Notes under the pieces: generated by a model
The model's database searches: none
The model's input: only the letters and a program-made list of their open reading frames with translations
What the model was told of the DNA's origin: nothing
In this document: positions 14,262-24,042 of the stretch, piece after piece
Layout of the letters: each line of letters begins with the position of its first letter
How positions within the stretch are numbered: position 1 is the stretch's first letter
Position numbers and translations under genes: made by a program
From: Rhizobiales bacterium YIM 77505
GTDB lineage: Bacteria; Pseudomonadota; Alphaproteobacteria; Rhizobiales; Beijerinckiaceae
NCBI GenBank assembly: GCA_000745135.1
Contig: JQNH01000001.1
Coordinates: 2,480,001 to 2,544,000 of the forward strand
Direction of reading: 5' to 3'
Length of the DNA stretch: 64,000 nucleotides

Positions 14262-14795
14262 ATGCCGACCCTGCATGTCTGCCCGCTCGCAAGGCTCAAC
14301 GAGACGGTCGAGGCGATCGGGGCGAGCCACCTCGTGAGCCTGATCAACCCCAGCACCGCGATGGTGCGGCCGGCCTCCATCCCGGCGGAGAGGCACCTCT
14401 TCATCGGCATCAGCGACATGGCCGAACCGGCCGACGGCCACACTGTTGCGGCCGGCGGCCATATCGTTGCGGTCAACGGCCATATCGAGCGCCTGATCGC
14501 GTTCGTGGCGGCTTGGCCGCGCGTCCAGCCGCTGGTCATCCATTGCTGGGCAGGCATCAGCCGCTCGACGGCCGCCGCCTTCATTGCCGCCTGCGCCCTG
14601 GCGCCGCACCGGGCAGAGGCCGAGATCGCCCTCGCCCTGCGGCGAGCGTCCGCCACGGCCGCGCCGAACCGCCGCCTCGTCGCCATTGCCGACGATGTCC
14701 TTAGACGGCAGGGCCGGATGATCGCGGCCATCGAGCGGATGGGCCGCGGCCGGGACGCCCTCGAAGGCGAACCCTTCATGCTGCGCCTCGACTGA
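14262..14795 (+). CDS. Dual-specificity/tyrosine phosphatase family protein
   Basis: 177 residues with the P-loop signature HCWAGISRSTA (His94, Cys95, Arg101), the cysteine nucleophile motif of protein tyrosine phosphatases. A general-acid Asp is plausible in ISDMAEPADG (residues 50-59). The segment 58-78 consists of three 7-residue repeats (DGHTVAA, GGHIVAV, NGHIERL) encoded by a 21-bp tandem duplication at 14433-14495. It is cytoplasmic and the third gene of the tag operon. Physiological substrate unknown. Confidence 0.85.
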   Translation: MPTLHVCPLARLNETVEAIGASHLVSLINPSTAMVRPASIPAERHLFIGISDMAEPADGHTVAAGGHIVAVNGHIERLIAFVAAWPRVQPLVIHCWAGISRSTAAAFIAACALAPHRAEAEIALALRRASATAAPNRRLVAIADDVLRRQGRMIAAIERMGRGRDALEGEPFMLRLD

Positions 14796-14873
14796 TCTGG
14801 GCCGACGCCGCCCGGCGAAGAGGGCTTTCCCTTGCGCTTGCACCCGGTGCCGGGTGCGCGCATAAGCGGCTCC

Positions 14874-15143
14874 ATGAACGCCAATGCCACCACCCCGCCC
14901 ACAAGCTCGGACATCGGGAGCCTTCCCTTCGAGAAGGCGATCGAGGAGCTGGAGGCCATCGTCAAGCGGCTCGAGCGCGGCGAAGTCCCGCTCGAGGAGT
15001 CCATCGCCATCTACGAGCGGGGCGAAGCGCTGAAGAAGCACTGCGAGGCGCTTCTCAAACGGGCCGAGGAGCGCATCGAAAAGATCTCCCTGGCGCCGGA
15101 CGGCTCGCCCCAGGGCACCTCGCCCCTCGACGTCGAGGACTAA
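14874..15143 (+). CDS. xseB: Exodeoxyribonuclease VII small subunit
   Basis: 89 residues; the small subunit pairs with XseA to degrade single-stranded DNA. Family core: [28 protein letters not shown] (in part) followed by [25 protein letters not shown]. The start MNANATT is preferred over an upstream TTG at 14832. In many alphaproteobacteria xseB is followed immediately by dxs; here dxs lies 5.5 kb away with the soxBDAG operon between. The stop codon overlaps the convergent soxG stop by four bases. Confidence 0.95.
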   Translation: MNANATTPPTSSDIGSLPFEKAIEELEAIVKRLERGEVPLEESIAIYERGEALKKHCEALLKRAEERIEKISLAPDGSPQGTSPLDVED

Positions 15144-15736
15144 CCGAGTCCCGTTCGCCTTGGATCCAAGGCCATGTGCTCGCGGGCGGCCTCGGCCACG
15201 AGGCTGGCCAGATAGGCCGCGAAGGAGCGCGCCACCTCGATCCGGAAGGCGGCTTCGCCCACCCGCCACAGGACGATCTCGGCCTTGCCGAAGAGGGTGC
15301 GCGTGCATCGGCCGATCGGGAAGGCGCCCGGATCGAGCGGCAGCGGGCAGCCCGCGTTCAGCACCTCCGCCACGCGCGGCCCGGCGATCAGGAAACCGGC
15401 GTTGCGATGAGAGATGTCGACGCAAGACCAGAGCCGATCCCCTACAGCCGCCTGAAGGGCGGCCGCCGCAGCTTCCGCCTCGGCCTCCTCCAGGAGGAGC
15501 AGCCACTCGTCCGGCCCGAGCCACAAGGCGGCGCGGCCGTCGCGGGCGTTGGAGCGCAGGGGCGCGAGCGGCAGCTCGACTCCGAACGCCCGCCCGATCG
15601 CTGCCACCGTCTCGTGGCCGGCACGGACCGAAAGGCGCGCAACCCCATTGACGGCGCTGAGCGCAACGCTCCGCGGGTGGGCGAAGAGCGCAAGCCCTGC
15701 GGCGGCAGGCCGGCGCAGGATCGCGGCGTCAGCCAT
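15140..15736 (-). CDS. soxG: Sarcosine oxidase gamma subunit
   Basis: 198 residues of the SoxG family: [51 protein letters not shown], then [14 protein letters not shown] and a C-terminal [12 protein letters not shown] helix. It is the fourth subunit of the heterotetrameric enzyme that demethylates sarcosine to glycine and passes the methyl carbon to tetrahydrofolate. It overlaps soxA by eight bases and is the last gene of soxBDAG. The C-terminus abuts xseB. Confidence 0.93.
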   Translation of the reverse strand: MADAAILRRPAAAGLALFAHPRSVALSAVNGVARLSVRAGHETVAAIGRAFGVELPLAPLRSNARDGRAALWLGPDEWLLLLEEAEAEAAAAALQAAVGDRLWSCVDISHRNAGFLIAGPRVAEVLNAGCPLPLDPGAFPIGRCTRTLFGKAEIVLWRVGEAAFRIEVARSFAAYLASLVAEAAREHMALDPRRTGLG

Positions 15737-18700
15737 GGAGGCGTTCCCCCTTCTCGTCGTAGAACACGGGCGAGGTCACGGTGACGGCGATCGACCCGCC
15801 GGACATCGGCACATGCAGGGTTTCGCCCATGCGAGAGCGCCCGCCCGAGACGAGCGCGAGCGCGATGGAGCGGCCCACGATCTCGCTCCGATAGGCCGAC
15901 GTCACATGGCCGAGCGCCGGCGTGCCCTTCGCCGGGTTTGCGTCGCGCGTGACCTGCGCCCCCTCTTCGAGCACGATCGTCGGATCGGCGGTGAGGAGGC
16001 CGACGAGCTGCTTGCGGTCGGGCCGGGCCATGTCGGGCCGCATCAGGGAGCGCCTGCCGACGAAGTCGCGCTTCTCCTTGCCGATCGCCCAGCCGAGCCC
16101 GACATCGTCCGGCGTCACCGTGCCGTCCGTCTCCTGGCCGACGATGATGTAGCCCTTCTCGGCGCGAAGGACGTGCATCGCCTCCGTGCCATAGACGCAG
16201 CCGCCGATCGCCCGCACATTCGCCCAGATCGCCTCCCAGACGGCCCGCCCGTAATCGCTCGGGACGTTGACCTCGAAGCCGAGCTCGCCCGTGAAGCTCA
16301 CCCGGAACAGGCGGGTCGGGACGCCGCAGATCCGGCCCTCCCGCACTGCCATGTGGGGAAAGGCCTCACCCGACAAGTCGATGCCTTCGACGAGCGGCGC
16401 CAGCACCTCGCGCGAGCGCGGCCCCTGCACGGCGATCACCGCCCATTGCTCGGTGGTCGAGGTCAGCCAGGTCTTCAGCTCCGGGAACTCGGTCTGGAGA
16501 TAATCCTCCATCTGGGCGAGCACCCGCGCGGCGCCGCCGGTCGTCGTCGTGACATGGAAGCGGTCGGGGGCGATGCGCGCGGCGATGCCGTCGTCGATGA
16601 TGAACCCGGCCTCGTTGAGGAGGAGCCCATAGCGGCAGCGGCCCTCCTGCAACTTCTTGAACCCATTGACATACATCCGCTCGAGGAACTCGGCGGCGTC
16701 TGGCCCCACCACCTCGATCTTGCCGAGCGTCGAGGCATCGAACAGGCCGACGCAAGCCCGCACCGTGCGGCATTCCCGCACCACGGCGGCGTGCATGTCC
16801 TCGCCGCTGCGCGGGAAGAAGCGGGCGCGCTTCCACTGGCCCACATCCTCGAAGACGGCCCCGTGCTCGGCCGCCCAGGAGTGGATGGGCGTGGTGCGCA
16901 CCGGATCGAAGAGCTCGCCCCGGTTCGGCCCGGCGAGCGCGCCGAAGGTGACCGGCGTGTAAGGCATCCGGAAGGTGGTGAGCCCGATTTTCGGCACCGG
17001 CGTCGCGATCGCCTCGGAGACGATGGCAAGGGCGTTGAGGTTGGAGGTCTTGCCCTGATCGGTCGCCATGCCGGTGGTCGTGAAGCGCTTCACATGCTCG
17101 ATCGAGCGGAAGCCCTCCTGCGTCGCCAGCGCCAGATCGTCGGCCGTCACATCGTTCTGGAAGTCGACGAAGGCCTTGCCCCGCCTCAAGCCTTGGCCTC
17201 GAGGGCATAAGCCAGAGAAGCCGCGCCAGGAATGCTCCCACGCCTCGGCCCTGAAATTCCTTCCTTCCGGCGGCGTAAAGCCGGCGCGCCGCGCAGCGTC
17301 ACGGCCGGCCGCATCGCCGTCGTTCAAGCTCGCCGCCAATCCGAAGACGCCCCGGCAGGCCCCGGCGGACCGTTCCCGCTGCACGGCGGCGCCCGGGAGA
17401 AACGCCTCTGCCTTCTCGTCCCAGACCACCTTGCCGCGGGACTGGGAATGGAGGTGGACCGAGGGCGTCCAGCCGCCGGACATGAGGAGGAGATCGCAGG
17501 CGACCTCTTCCCCCGCCCTCACCCCGCCGTCCGCTTCCACCGCGCCCATCCGCGCTGCGCTGATCCGGAGGCGGCCCCGCGTGCCGACCACCGTCGTCGA
17601 CGCTGCGATCCGCAGGCCCGCCCGCCGGGCCGCCTCGACCGCCGGCCCCGCCGGATTGGCGCGCAGGTCGGCGATCAGCGCGATCGCGACACCGGCCTCA
17701 TGCAGCGCCAAGGCCGCCTCATAGGCGCTGTCGCAGGCCGTGAAGACGACGGCGCGGGTGCCCGGCTTTACGGCGTAGCGCGCGACGTAGGTTCGCGCCG
17801 CGTCGGCGAGCATGACGCCAGGCCGGTCGTTGCCCGGGAAGACCAGCGGGCGCTCGATGGCGCCGGCGGCGATGACCACCTCCTTCGCCCTCACCTGCCA
17901 GAGCCGCTCGCGCGGCAGGGCGGGATCGGGCGAGGCGAGGTGGTCGGTCAGACGCTCCTGGAGAGCGACGAAGTTGTCGGCGAAATAGCCGAAGGCCTGG
18001 GTGCGCGGCAGCAGCGTCACGTTCGGGCGGCTCGCCAGGAGAGCGACGGTCTCGCGCAACCAGTCGGCGGCGGGCCGGCCATCGATCGTCGCGGCGGATT
18101 CCGCCAGAAGCGACCCGCCGAGCTCCGCCTGCTCGTCGCAGAGGATGACCCGCGCCGACGCATTTGAGGCGGCGAGCGCCGCGGCAAGCCCCGCCGGGCC
18201 CGCCCCGATCACCAGGACATCGCAATGGGCGAAGCGGTGGGCGTAGCGGTCGGGATCGGGCGCCTGCGGCGCGCGCCCGAGCCCCGCCGCGCGACGGATC
18301 AGCGGCTCGTAGAGATGCTTCCATGCCCAGGGGCCGGCGAAACGCGGGCCCATGAAGGTCTTGTAATAGAAGCCGGCGGGGAAGAGGGGCGAGAGAAGGT
18401 TGCTGACGGCCCCGAGATCGAAGGACAAGGACGGCCAGCGATGCTGGCTCTCGGCAACAAGCCCCTCGTAGAGCTCGACCTGGGTGGCGCGCAGGTTCGG
18501 CGTGTATCGGCCGCCGGGGCGGGAGACGGAAACGAGGGCGTTTGGCTCCTCCGAACCGGCGGAGATGGGGCCACGGGGACGGTGGTACTTGAACGAGCGT
18601 CCCATGAGGTGGACGCCGTTGGCAAGGAGCGCCGAGGCAAGCGTATCGCCCGCAAAGCCTGCGTAGTTCGTGCCGTCGAAGGTGAAGCGGATCGGCGTCG

Positions 18701-18773
18701 AGCGGTCGACGCGCCCCCCGGTCGCCAGCCGGAAGGGCTGGCCTCCCGACGCCGCCATCCTATGCTCGGTCAC
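15729..18773 (-). CDS. soxA: Sarcosine oxidase alpha subunit
   Basis: 1014 residues, the normal length for heterotetrameric SoxA. The N-terminal domain (FTFDGTNYAGFAGDTLASALLANGV in part) resembles the 2Fe-2S-like fold of the family. A dinucleotide-binding domain follows near residues 170-200 (CDVLVIGAGPAGLAAALA) and a second nucleotide-binding region near 330-350. The C-terminal 400 residues are a GcvT-type aminomethyltransferase domain (SYTP-like start near 600, GELGFEVNVP, and GWAIGKEKRDFVG). This last domain makes 5,10-methylene-tetrahydrofolate. Start overlaps soxD by four bases. A second Met at residue 6 could be the actual start. Confidence 0.96.
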   Translation of the reverse strand: MTEHRMAASGGQPFRLATGGRVDRSTPIRFTFDGTNYAGFAGDTLASALLANGVHLMGRSFKYHRPRGPISAGSEEPNALVSVSRPGGRYTPNLRATQVELYEGLVAESQHRWPSLSFDLGAVSNLLSPLFPAGFYYKTFMGPRFAGPWAWKHLYEPLIRRAAGLGRAPQAPDPDRYAHRFAHCDVLVIGAGPAGLAAALAASNASARVILCDEQAELGGSLLAESAATIDGRPAADWLRETVALLASRPNVTLLPRTQAFGYFADNFVALQERLTDHLASPDPALPRERLWQVRAKEVVIAAGAIERPLVFPGNDRPGVMLADAARTYVARYAVKPGTRAVVFTACDSAYEAALALHEAGVAIALIADLRANPAGPAVEAARRAGLRIAASTTVVGTRGRLRISAARMGAVEADGGVRAGEEVACDLLLMSGGWTPSVHLHSQSRGKVVWDEKAEAFLPGAAVQRERSAGACRGVFGLAASLNDGDAAGRDAARRAGFTPPEGRNFRAEAWEHSWRGFSGLCPRGQGLRRGKAFVDFQNDVTADDLALATQEGFRSIEHVKRFTTTGMATDQGKTSNLNALAIVSEAIATPVPKIGLTTFRMPYTPVTFGALAGPNRGELFDPVRTTPIHSWAAEHGAVFEDVGQWKRARFFPRSGEDMHAAVVRECRTVRACVGLFDASTLGKIEVVGPDAAEFLERMYVNGFKKLQEGRCRYGLLLNEAGFIIDDGIAARIAPDRFHVTTTTGGAARVLAQMEDYLQTEFPELKTWLTSTTEQWAVIAVQGPRSREVLAPLVEGIDLSGEAFPHMAVREGRICGVPTRLFRVSFTGELGFEVNVPSDYGRAVWEAIWANVRAIGGCVYGTEAMHVLRAEKGYIIVGQETDGTVTPDDVGLGWAIGKEKRDFVGRRSLMRPDMARPDRKQLVGLLTADPTIVLEEGAQVTRDANPAKGTPALGHVTSAYRSEIVGRSIALALVSGGRSRMGETLHVPMSGGSIAVTVTSPVFYDEKGERLHG

Positions 18774-19129
18774 GGCTTTCGCTCCGCAGCGGCCTCAGCC
18801 CCCACCTCCTCCGACCCTTGCGGCGATGCGGACGGCGTGCCTTCGGGGGAGGACAGGTCGGGACGCGGCTCGCCAGCCTTGTAGGTGGCGAGGATGCGGT
18901 CGGTGACCGTATGGCGGACGGCGTTGAAGAAGCGCCCGCAGCCATGGGTGTGGCGCCAGCGCTCCGCGTGCAGCCCCTTGGGATTGGTGCGCATGTAGAG
19001 GAAGTCCGCCCATTCCGCGTCCGTCCGCGCGGACGGGTCGGCAGGGCGCGCCACATGCGCCTCGCCGCCATAGCGGAACTCGATCTCGGGACGGTCCTCG
19101 CCGCAATAGGGACAGGGGATCAGGAGCAT
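18770..19129 (-). CDS. soxD: Sarcosine oxidase delta subunit
   Basis: 119 residues beginning MLLIPCPYCGEDRPEIEF, the invariant SoxD opening. The zinc ligands are CPYC (Cys6 and Cys9) and the HTHGCGRFF motif. The core matches SoxD to about residue 95 (FFNAVRHTVTDRILATYKAGEP); the remaining Ser/Glu-rich tail is variable. Upstream Met codons in the frame give proline-rich nonsense, so the Met at 19129 was chosen. Seven bases separate it from soxB. Confidence 0.94.
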   Translation of the reverse strand: MLLIPCPYCGEDRPEIEFRYGGEAHVARPADPSARTDAEWADFLYMRTNPKGLHAERWRHTHGCGRFFNAVRHTVTDRILATYKAGEPRPDLSSPEGTPSASPQGSEEVGAEAAAERKP

Positions 19130-19136
19130 AGCGATC

Positions 19137-20384
19137 TCAATGGGCCACGGCGGCGGCGGCGGCCTCGTCGATGAGGCGTCCGGTGCGGAAGCGATCGAGG
19201 GCGAAGGGCGCGGCGATCGGATGCGGCTCGCCCCGGGCGATGGTGGCGGCGAAGACATGTCCCGAGCCTGGCGTCGCCTTGAAGCCGCCCGTGCCCCAGC
19301 CGCAATTGACGAACAGCCCTTCGACCGGCGTCTTGCCGATGATCGGCGAACGGTCCGGCGTCACATCGACGATCCCGCCCCAGTTGCGCAGCATGCGCAT
19401 GCGGCGGGCCATCGGGAAGAGCTCGCAGATGGCGTCGAGCGTGTGCGTGGTGACGTGGAGGCCGCCGGTCTGGCTGTAGGACACGTACTGGTCCGTGCCG
19501 GCCCCGATGACGAGTTCGCCCTTATCCGACTGCGAGATGTAGGCGTGCATGGTGTTCGACATCACGACGCAGGGCAGCACCGGCTTCACCGGCTCCGAGA
19601 CGAGCGCCTGGAGCGGGAAGCTCTCGAGCGGCAGGCGCAAGCCCGCCATCGCCGCGACGACGCTGGTGTGGCCGGCCGCCACGATGCCGATCTTGGCCGT
19701 GCGGATGGTGCCCCGCGTGGTCTCCACCGCCTCGACCGCCCCGTGCGGATTGCGGCGGATCCCGGTCACCTCGCAGTTCTGGACGATGTCGACGCCAAGC
19801 GCGTCGGCGGCGCGGGCATAGCCCCAGGCGACGGCGTCGTGCCGCGCCGTGCCGCCGCGACGCTGCAGGGCGGCGCCAAGGATGGGATAGCGCAGGTTGC
19901 CGATGTTGAGGGGCGGGCAGACCGCCTTCGCCTCTTCCGGCGTCAGCCACTCGTTGTCAATGCCGGCGAGCCGGTTCGCATGAACGTGGCGCTTGAACAC
20001 CTGCACGTCGTGCAGGGTATGGGCGAGCATCATCACGCCGCGCGGCGAGTACATAACGTTGTAGTTGAGCTCGTGGGAAAGCGTCTCCCACAGCTTCACG
20101 GCGTGTTCGTAGATCGCCTCGCTCTCCTCCCACAGGTAGTTGGAGCGGACGATGGTGGTGTTGCGGCCGGTGTTGCCGCCGCCGAGCCAGCCCTTCTCGA
20201 GCACGGCGACGTTGCGCACCCCGTGCTCCTTGGCGAGGTAGTAGGCGGTAGCAAGCCCGTGCCCGCCGCCGCCAACGATGACGACATCATAGGCCGCCTT
20301 CGGCTCCGGACTGCGCCATTGCTGCGGCCAGCCCGTGTGCCCGCGGGCGGCCTCGCGCAGCAGGCTGAAGACGGAATATCTCAC
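19137..20384 (-). CDS. soxB: Sarcosine oxidase beta subunit
   Basis: 415 residues from a GTG at 20384 ([20 protein letters not shown], a typical SoxB start) with a GGGAAAG site upstream. The FAD-binding motif is [17 protein letters not shown] (glycines 38-43). The family site for covalent FMN lies in the [14 protein letters not shown] block. SoxB holds the sarcosine-oxidising flavin; SoxA/G/D complete the complex. It is the first gene of soxBDAG. No nearby regulator or serine hydroxymethyltransferase gene was found, so how the operon is controlled is not visible here. Confidence 0.95.
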   Translation of the reverse strand: MRYSVFSLLREAARGHTGWPQQWRSPEPKAAYDVVIVGGGGHGLATAYYLAKEHGVRNVAVLEKGWLGGGNTGRNTTIVRSNYLWEESEAIYEHAVKLWETLSHELNYNVMYSPRGVMMLAHTLHDVQVFKRHVHANRLAGIDNEWLTPEEAKAVCPPLNIGNLRYPILGAALQRRGGTARHDAVAWGYARAADALGVDIVQNCEVTGIRRNPHGAVEAVETTRGTIRTAKIGIVAAGHTSVVAAMAGLRLPLESFPLQALVSEPVKPVLPCVVMSNTMHAYISQSDKGELVIGAGTDQYVSYSQTGGLHVTTHTLDAICELFPMARRMRMLRNWGGIVDVTPDRSPIIGKTPVEGLFVNCGWGTGGFKATPGSGHVFAATIARGEPHPIAAPFALDRFRTGRLIDEAAAAAVAH

Positions 20385-20610
20385 GAAGCGCTTTCCCGCA
20401 TCAGGCCGGCTTCCGGCCCTCCAACCCCGGAGCGGAGCTCTAGGACGCGCGCCTGATGGATGCAAATTGGAGCCCGGGCGCGGCCGCCGGGGGCTTCGCC
20501 ATCCGCCTGCGGCGGAGGGCCGCCGATCTTTGACCTGCGCGACTCGAGGCCTTATGTGCATCGAGGCGGCCCGCGGCCTATGATCGCCGCCCTGCGACGA
20601 TGAGGATTCC

Positions 20611-22524
20611 GTGCCCGTCCCGACCCCGCTTCTGGACACGATTCGCATCCCGGACGACCTGCGCCGCCTTCCGGAGCACCAGCTCCGGCAGGTGGCCGAC
20701 GAGTTGCGGGCGGAGACCATCGATGCGGTCTCGGTGACGGGTGGGCATCTGGGCGCCGGCCTCGGCGTGGTGGAGCTCACCGTCGCGCTGCACTACGTCT
20801 TCGACACGCCGCGGGACCGGCTGATCTGGGACGTGGGCCACCAAGCCTATCCCCACAAGATCCTCACGGGGCGCCGTGACCGCATCCGCACCTTGCGCCA
20901 GGGCGGCGGCCTATCCGGCTTCACCAAGCGTTCCGAGAGCGAGTACGACCCTTTCGGCGCCGCGCACTCCTCGACCTCGATCTCCGCCGGCCTCGGCATG
21001 GCCGTGGCGCGCGATCTCGACGGCAAGGCTCACAACGTGATCTGCGTCATCGGCGATGGGGCGATGTCGGCCGGCATGGCCTATGAGGCCATGAACAACG
21101 CGGGCGGGATGCACTCGCGCCTCATCGTCATCCTGAACGACAACGACATGTCGATCGCGCCCCCGGTGGGCGCCATGTCGTCCTACCTGGCAAGGCTCGT
21201 CTCGGGCCGCACCTACCGCTCGCTCAGGGAGACCGCAAAGCAGCTCACCAAGCGCCTCCCCAAGTTCCTCCATGAAAAGGCGGCGCGGGCCGAGGAATAT
21301 GCCCGCGGCTTCTGGACCGGCGGCACCCTCTTCGAGGAGCTCGGCTTCTACTATGTGGGACCGATCGACGGGCACAACCTCGACCACCTCCTGCCCATCC
21401 TGAAGAATGTCCGCGACGCGGAGACCGGGCCCATCCTGGTTCATGTGGTGACGCAGAAAGGCAAGGGCTACGGCCCGGCCGAAGAGTCCGCCGACAAGTA
21501 TCACGGCGTCGCCACCTTCGACGTGGTCACAGGCGCCCAGGCGAAGCCGAAGGCCAACGCCCCGAGCTACACGCGCGTCTTCGCGGAGAGCCTGATCAAG
21601 GAGGCGCGGAAGGACCAACGCATCGTCGCCATCACGGCCGCGATGCCCTCCGGCACGGGGCTCGACCTCTTCGGCAAGCAGTTCCCGGCCCGCACCTTCG
21701 ACGTCGGCATCGCCGAGCAGCACGCGGTGACCTTCGCGGCAGGGCTCGCGGCCGAAGGCTACAAGCCGTTCTGCGCCATCTACTCCACCTTCCTCCAGCG
21801 CGCCTACGATCAGGTCGTACACGACGTGGCGATCCAGAAGCTGCCGGTGCGCTTCGCGCTCGACCGGGCCGGGCTCGTCGGCGCCGACGGGCCGACCCAT
21901 GCGGGCTCGTTCGACATCGCCTATCTCGGCTGCCTGCCCGATTTCGTGGTCATGGCCGCGGCCGACGAGGCCGAACTCGTCCACATGGTGGCCACGGCCG
22001 CGGCTTACGACGAGGGGCCGATCGCATTCCGCTACCCCCGCGGCGACGGCGTCGGCGTGGAGCTGCCGGAGGCGGGCGTGCCGCTCGCCATCGGCAAGGG
22101 CCGGATCATCCGCGAGGGCGACCGCATCGCGATCCTTTCGCTCGGCACGCGCCTCGGCGAAGCGCTCAAGGCGGCCGAAGAGCTCGAGGCGCGCGGCCTG
22201 TCGACGACGGTCGCCGACGCGCGCTTCGCCAAGCCGCTCGACGAGGATCTCGTGCTGCGGCTTGCCCGCGAGCACGAGGTTCTGATCACCATCGAGGAAG
22301 GATCGGTCGGCGGCTTCGGCAGCTTCGTGCTGCAGCGCCTCGCCGAACATGGCGTGCTCGACCAGGGCCTCAAGGTCCGCCCCATGGTGCTGCCGGACCT
22401 CTTCCTCGACCACGACAAGCCCGAGCGCATGTATGCGCGGGCCGGGCTCGACGCCGCCGGCATCGTCGCGCGCGTCTTCGAGGCGCTCGGCCGCGACGGG
22501 GCGGCGTTGAAGGTGAGGGCGTAG
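20611..22524 (+). CDS. dxs: 1-deoxy-D-xylulose-5-phosphate synthase
   Basis: 637 residues, full length for DXS, the thiamine-diphosphate enzyme that condenses pyruvate and glyceraldehyde-3-phosphate in the first step of the MEP isoprenoid pathway. ThDP motif: [20 protein letters not shown] (about residues 149-168) with [12 protein letters not shown]. The transketolase pyrimidine domain begins near residue 318 with [17 protein letters not shown]; a C-terminal transketolase domain follows. GTG start at 20611 has GAGGA five bases upstream. The 226-bp gap before it separates it from the divergent soxB. Confidence 0.97.
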   Translation: MPVPTPLLDTIRIPDDLRRLPEHQLRQVADELRAETIDAVSVTGGHLGAGLGVVELTVALHYVFDTPRDRLIWDVGHQAYPHKILTGRRDRIRTLRQGGGLSGFTKRSESEYDPFGAAHSSTSISAGLGMAVARDLDGKAHNVICVIGDGAMSAGMAYEAMNNAGGMHSRLIVILNDNDMSIAPPVGAMSSYLARLVSGRTYRSLRETAKQLTKRLPKFLHEKAARAEEYARGFWTGGTLFEELGFYYVGPIDGHNLDHLLPILKNVRDAETGPILVHVVTQKGKGYGPAEESADKYHGVATFDVVTGAQAKPKANAPSYTRVFAESLIKEARKDQRIVAITAAMPSGTGLDLFGKQFPARTFDVGIAEQHAVTFAAGLAAEGYKPFCAIYSTFLQRAYDQVVHDVAIQKLPVRFALDRAGLVGADGPTHAGSFDIAYLGCLPDFVVMAAADEAELVHMVATAAAYDEGPIAFRYPRGDGVGVELPEAGVPLAIGKGRIIREGDRIAILSLGTRLGEALKAAEELEARGLSTTVADARFAKPLDEDLVLRLAREHEVLITIEEGSVGGFGSFVLQRLAEHGVLDQGLKVRPMVLPDLFLDHDKPERMYARAGLDAAGIVARVFEALGRDGAALKVRA

Positions 22525-22542
22525 GCGCCCGTTCCCCAAGGC

Positions 22543-22580
22543 GTCATCCCGGCCGGAGCGCAGCGCAGGGCCGGGATGAC
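22543..22580. repeat. REP-like 12-bp hairpin between dxs and sod
   Basis: GTCATCCCGGCC (22543-22554) and GGCCGGGATGAC (22569-22580) form a perfect 12-bp stem with a 14-base loop. It lies between the convergent dxs and Fe/Mn-SOD genes. The GTCATCCCGG...CCGGGATGAC layout is the form of repetitive extragenic palindromes widespread in Hyphomicrobiales. There is no T-tract, so it is more likely a REP or bidirectional RNA-end structure than a classic terminator. Confidence 0.75.
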
Positions 22581-22588
22581 AGTGGCGC

Positions 22589-23308
22589 TCAGATGGTGAG
22601 CGTGCCGGCCTTCGCCGCCGCGTAGCGCTCGGCCACCTTGTCCCAGTTCACGACGTTCCACCACGCCTTGAGATAGTCGGCGCGCCGGTTCTGGTACTTC
22701 AGGTAATAGGCGTGCTCCCACACGTCGTTGCCCATCAGCACCCGCTGGCCGTCCATGAGGGGCGTATCCTGGTTGGGCTTGGTGACGAGGGCGAGCTTGC
22801 CCTCGCGCGTCACGGTGACGAAGACCCAGCCGGAGCCGAAGACGCGCCCGCCAGCGGCGTTGAAATCCTCCTGGAACTTGGCGAAGCCGCCAAGGTCGCG
22901 GTCGATCGCCGCCTTGAGCTCGCCGGTCGGCTCACCGCCCGACCCGCCCATGATCTGCCAGAACATGGCGTGGTTGGCGTGGCCACCGCCGTTGTTGCGC
23001 ACCGCGGTGCGGACCGCCTCGGGCACCGCGTTGAGGTCGGCCAGGATCTCGTGCAACGGCTTCTGGCCGATCTGCGGATGCTGCTGCGCCACTCCGTTCA
23101 GGTTGTTGACGTAAGCCGCGTGATGCCGGCCGTGATGGATCTCCATGGTCTGAGCGTCGATGTGGGGCTCGTTCTTGTTGGCCGGATAGGGCAGCGGATC
23201 GAGCTTGAAGGGCCCGCTCGGCGCCTGCGCATAAGCGCGTCGGAGGCCGAGGCTCCCGGCCAAAGCGGCCGCGCCCATCACAACCGAACGGCGATTGAAG
23301 ACCGTCAT
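22589..23308 (-). CDS. Superoxide dismutase, Fe/Mn type, exported
   Basis: 239 residues converting superoxide to peroxide and oxygen. The start at 23308 has GGGAGG upstream and gives a twin-arginine-like signal (NRRSVVMGAAALAG, residues 5-18) with cleavage likely after AYA (near residue 34). Metal ligands are seen in MEIHHGRHHAAYV, GGGHANHAMFW and DVWEHAYYLKY (Asp and His). Export of an Fe/Mn SOD is less usual than a cytoplasmic form and fits Tat transport of a folded metalloenzyme. It lies next to sodC on the same strand, 95 bp downstream of it. Confidence 0.93.
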   Translation of the reverse strand: MTVFNRRSVVMGAAALAGSLGLRRAYAQAPSGPFKLDPLPYPANKNEPHIDAQTMEIHHGRHHAAYVNNLNGVAQQHPQIGQKPLHEILADLNAVPEAVRTAVRNNGGGHANHAMFWQIMGGSGGEPTGELKAAIDRDLGGFAKFQEDFNAAGGRVFGSGWVFVTVTREGKLALVTKPNQDTPLMDGQRVLMGNDVWEHAYYLKYQNRRADYLKAWWNVVNWDKVAERYAAAKAGTLTI

Positions 23309-23403
23309 CTTTCCCTCCCTCCCGCTCAAAGGCCAGCGAGTGCCGATTCACATACGTGACTTCCTCGGGCACGCAAAGGAGGGACCGCTGCGGCCCGCCG
23401 CGT

Positions 23404-23919
23404 TCACTTGACGGGGGCGCAGGCGACGCGCGCACCGGCATTGCCGATGGGTTGGCTCAAATGATCGTCCTCGCCCGCATGGATGACGAGGGCCGACCCG
23501 TCCGCGTCCTGAAGGCCGAGCTCGCCGCGCAGCACGACCGACTCGGACGACACCTCCGCATTGGCCGAGCCGTCCGCATTGACGAAGAGATTCGGCAGGT
23601 CGCCCTCCTCCGGGCCCTCGGGATGGAGAAGCCCGTGCCGGGCGTTCTCGAAGTTGACGTGCCCCTTGGCGCGCTCGAAACGACCCGGGTCCGAGCAGTC
23701 GCCGACCGCGTGGACATGCATGCCGTGCCATCCCGGGCTCAAGCCGCCAGGATCGATCCTGATGCGAAAGACGGTGGCGTTTTCGCTGCTGCGCACCCAG
23801 ATCTTGCCGATCGGGCTCCCCTGCGGACCGATCACCGGCCCCTCGAAGGTGTCGACGGGTTGCGCCTGCGCCGACGCGACCAGAAACAGAAGGCTTGCCG
23901 CCAGCCAGAACGTCTTCAT
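23404..23919 (-). CDS. sodC: Superoxide dismutase [Cu-Zn], periplasmic
   Basis: 171 residues with a clear Sec signal (MKTFWLAASLLFLVASAQA) and the Cu/Zn-SOD fold. Copper and zinc ligands appear in HVHAVGDC, GHVNFENARHG, GDLPNLFVNADG and VIHAGEDDHLSQP; the C-terminal GNAGARVACAPVK carries the disulfide Cys and the active-site Arg. It protects the periplasm from superoxide. It precedes the Fe/Mn SOD on the same strand; both are predicted to be exported. The frame is open well upstream, but only this Met gives a signal peptide. Confidence 0.95.
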   Translation of the reverse strand: MKTFWLAASLLFLVASAQAQPVDTFEGPVIGPQGSPIGKIWVRSSENATVFRIRIDPGGLSPGWHGMHVHAVGDCSDPGRFERAKGHVNFENARHGLLHPEGPEEGDLPNLFVNADGSANAEVSSESVVLRGELGLQDADGSALVIHAGEDDHLSQPIGNAGARVACAPVK

Positions 23920-24042
23920 CGGTGTGCGTCTCCCGCGGGTGCGATGTGGAACACATGCCCCCTCCTTGGAAGGATGGCTCCTCCCGTGCAGATTGCGGCG
24001 TCTCGGGGCGGCGCGCCATAGGCCAGAACGGAACCTGCCCTC

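Noticed and set aside
20911-22539. 542-codon minus-strand open frame opposite dxs
   Set aside because: dxs on the plus strand has complete family motifs; this frame is its antisense shadow.
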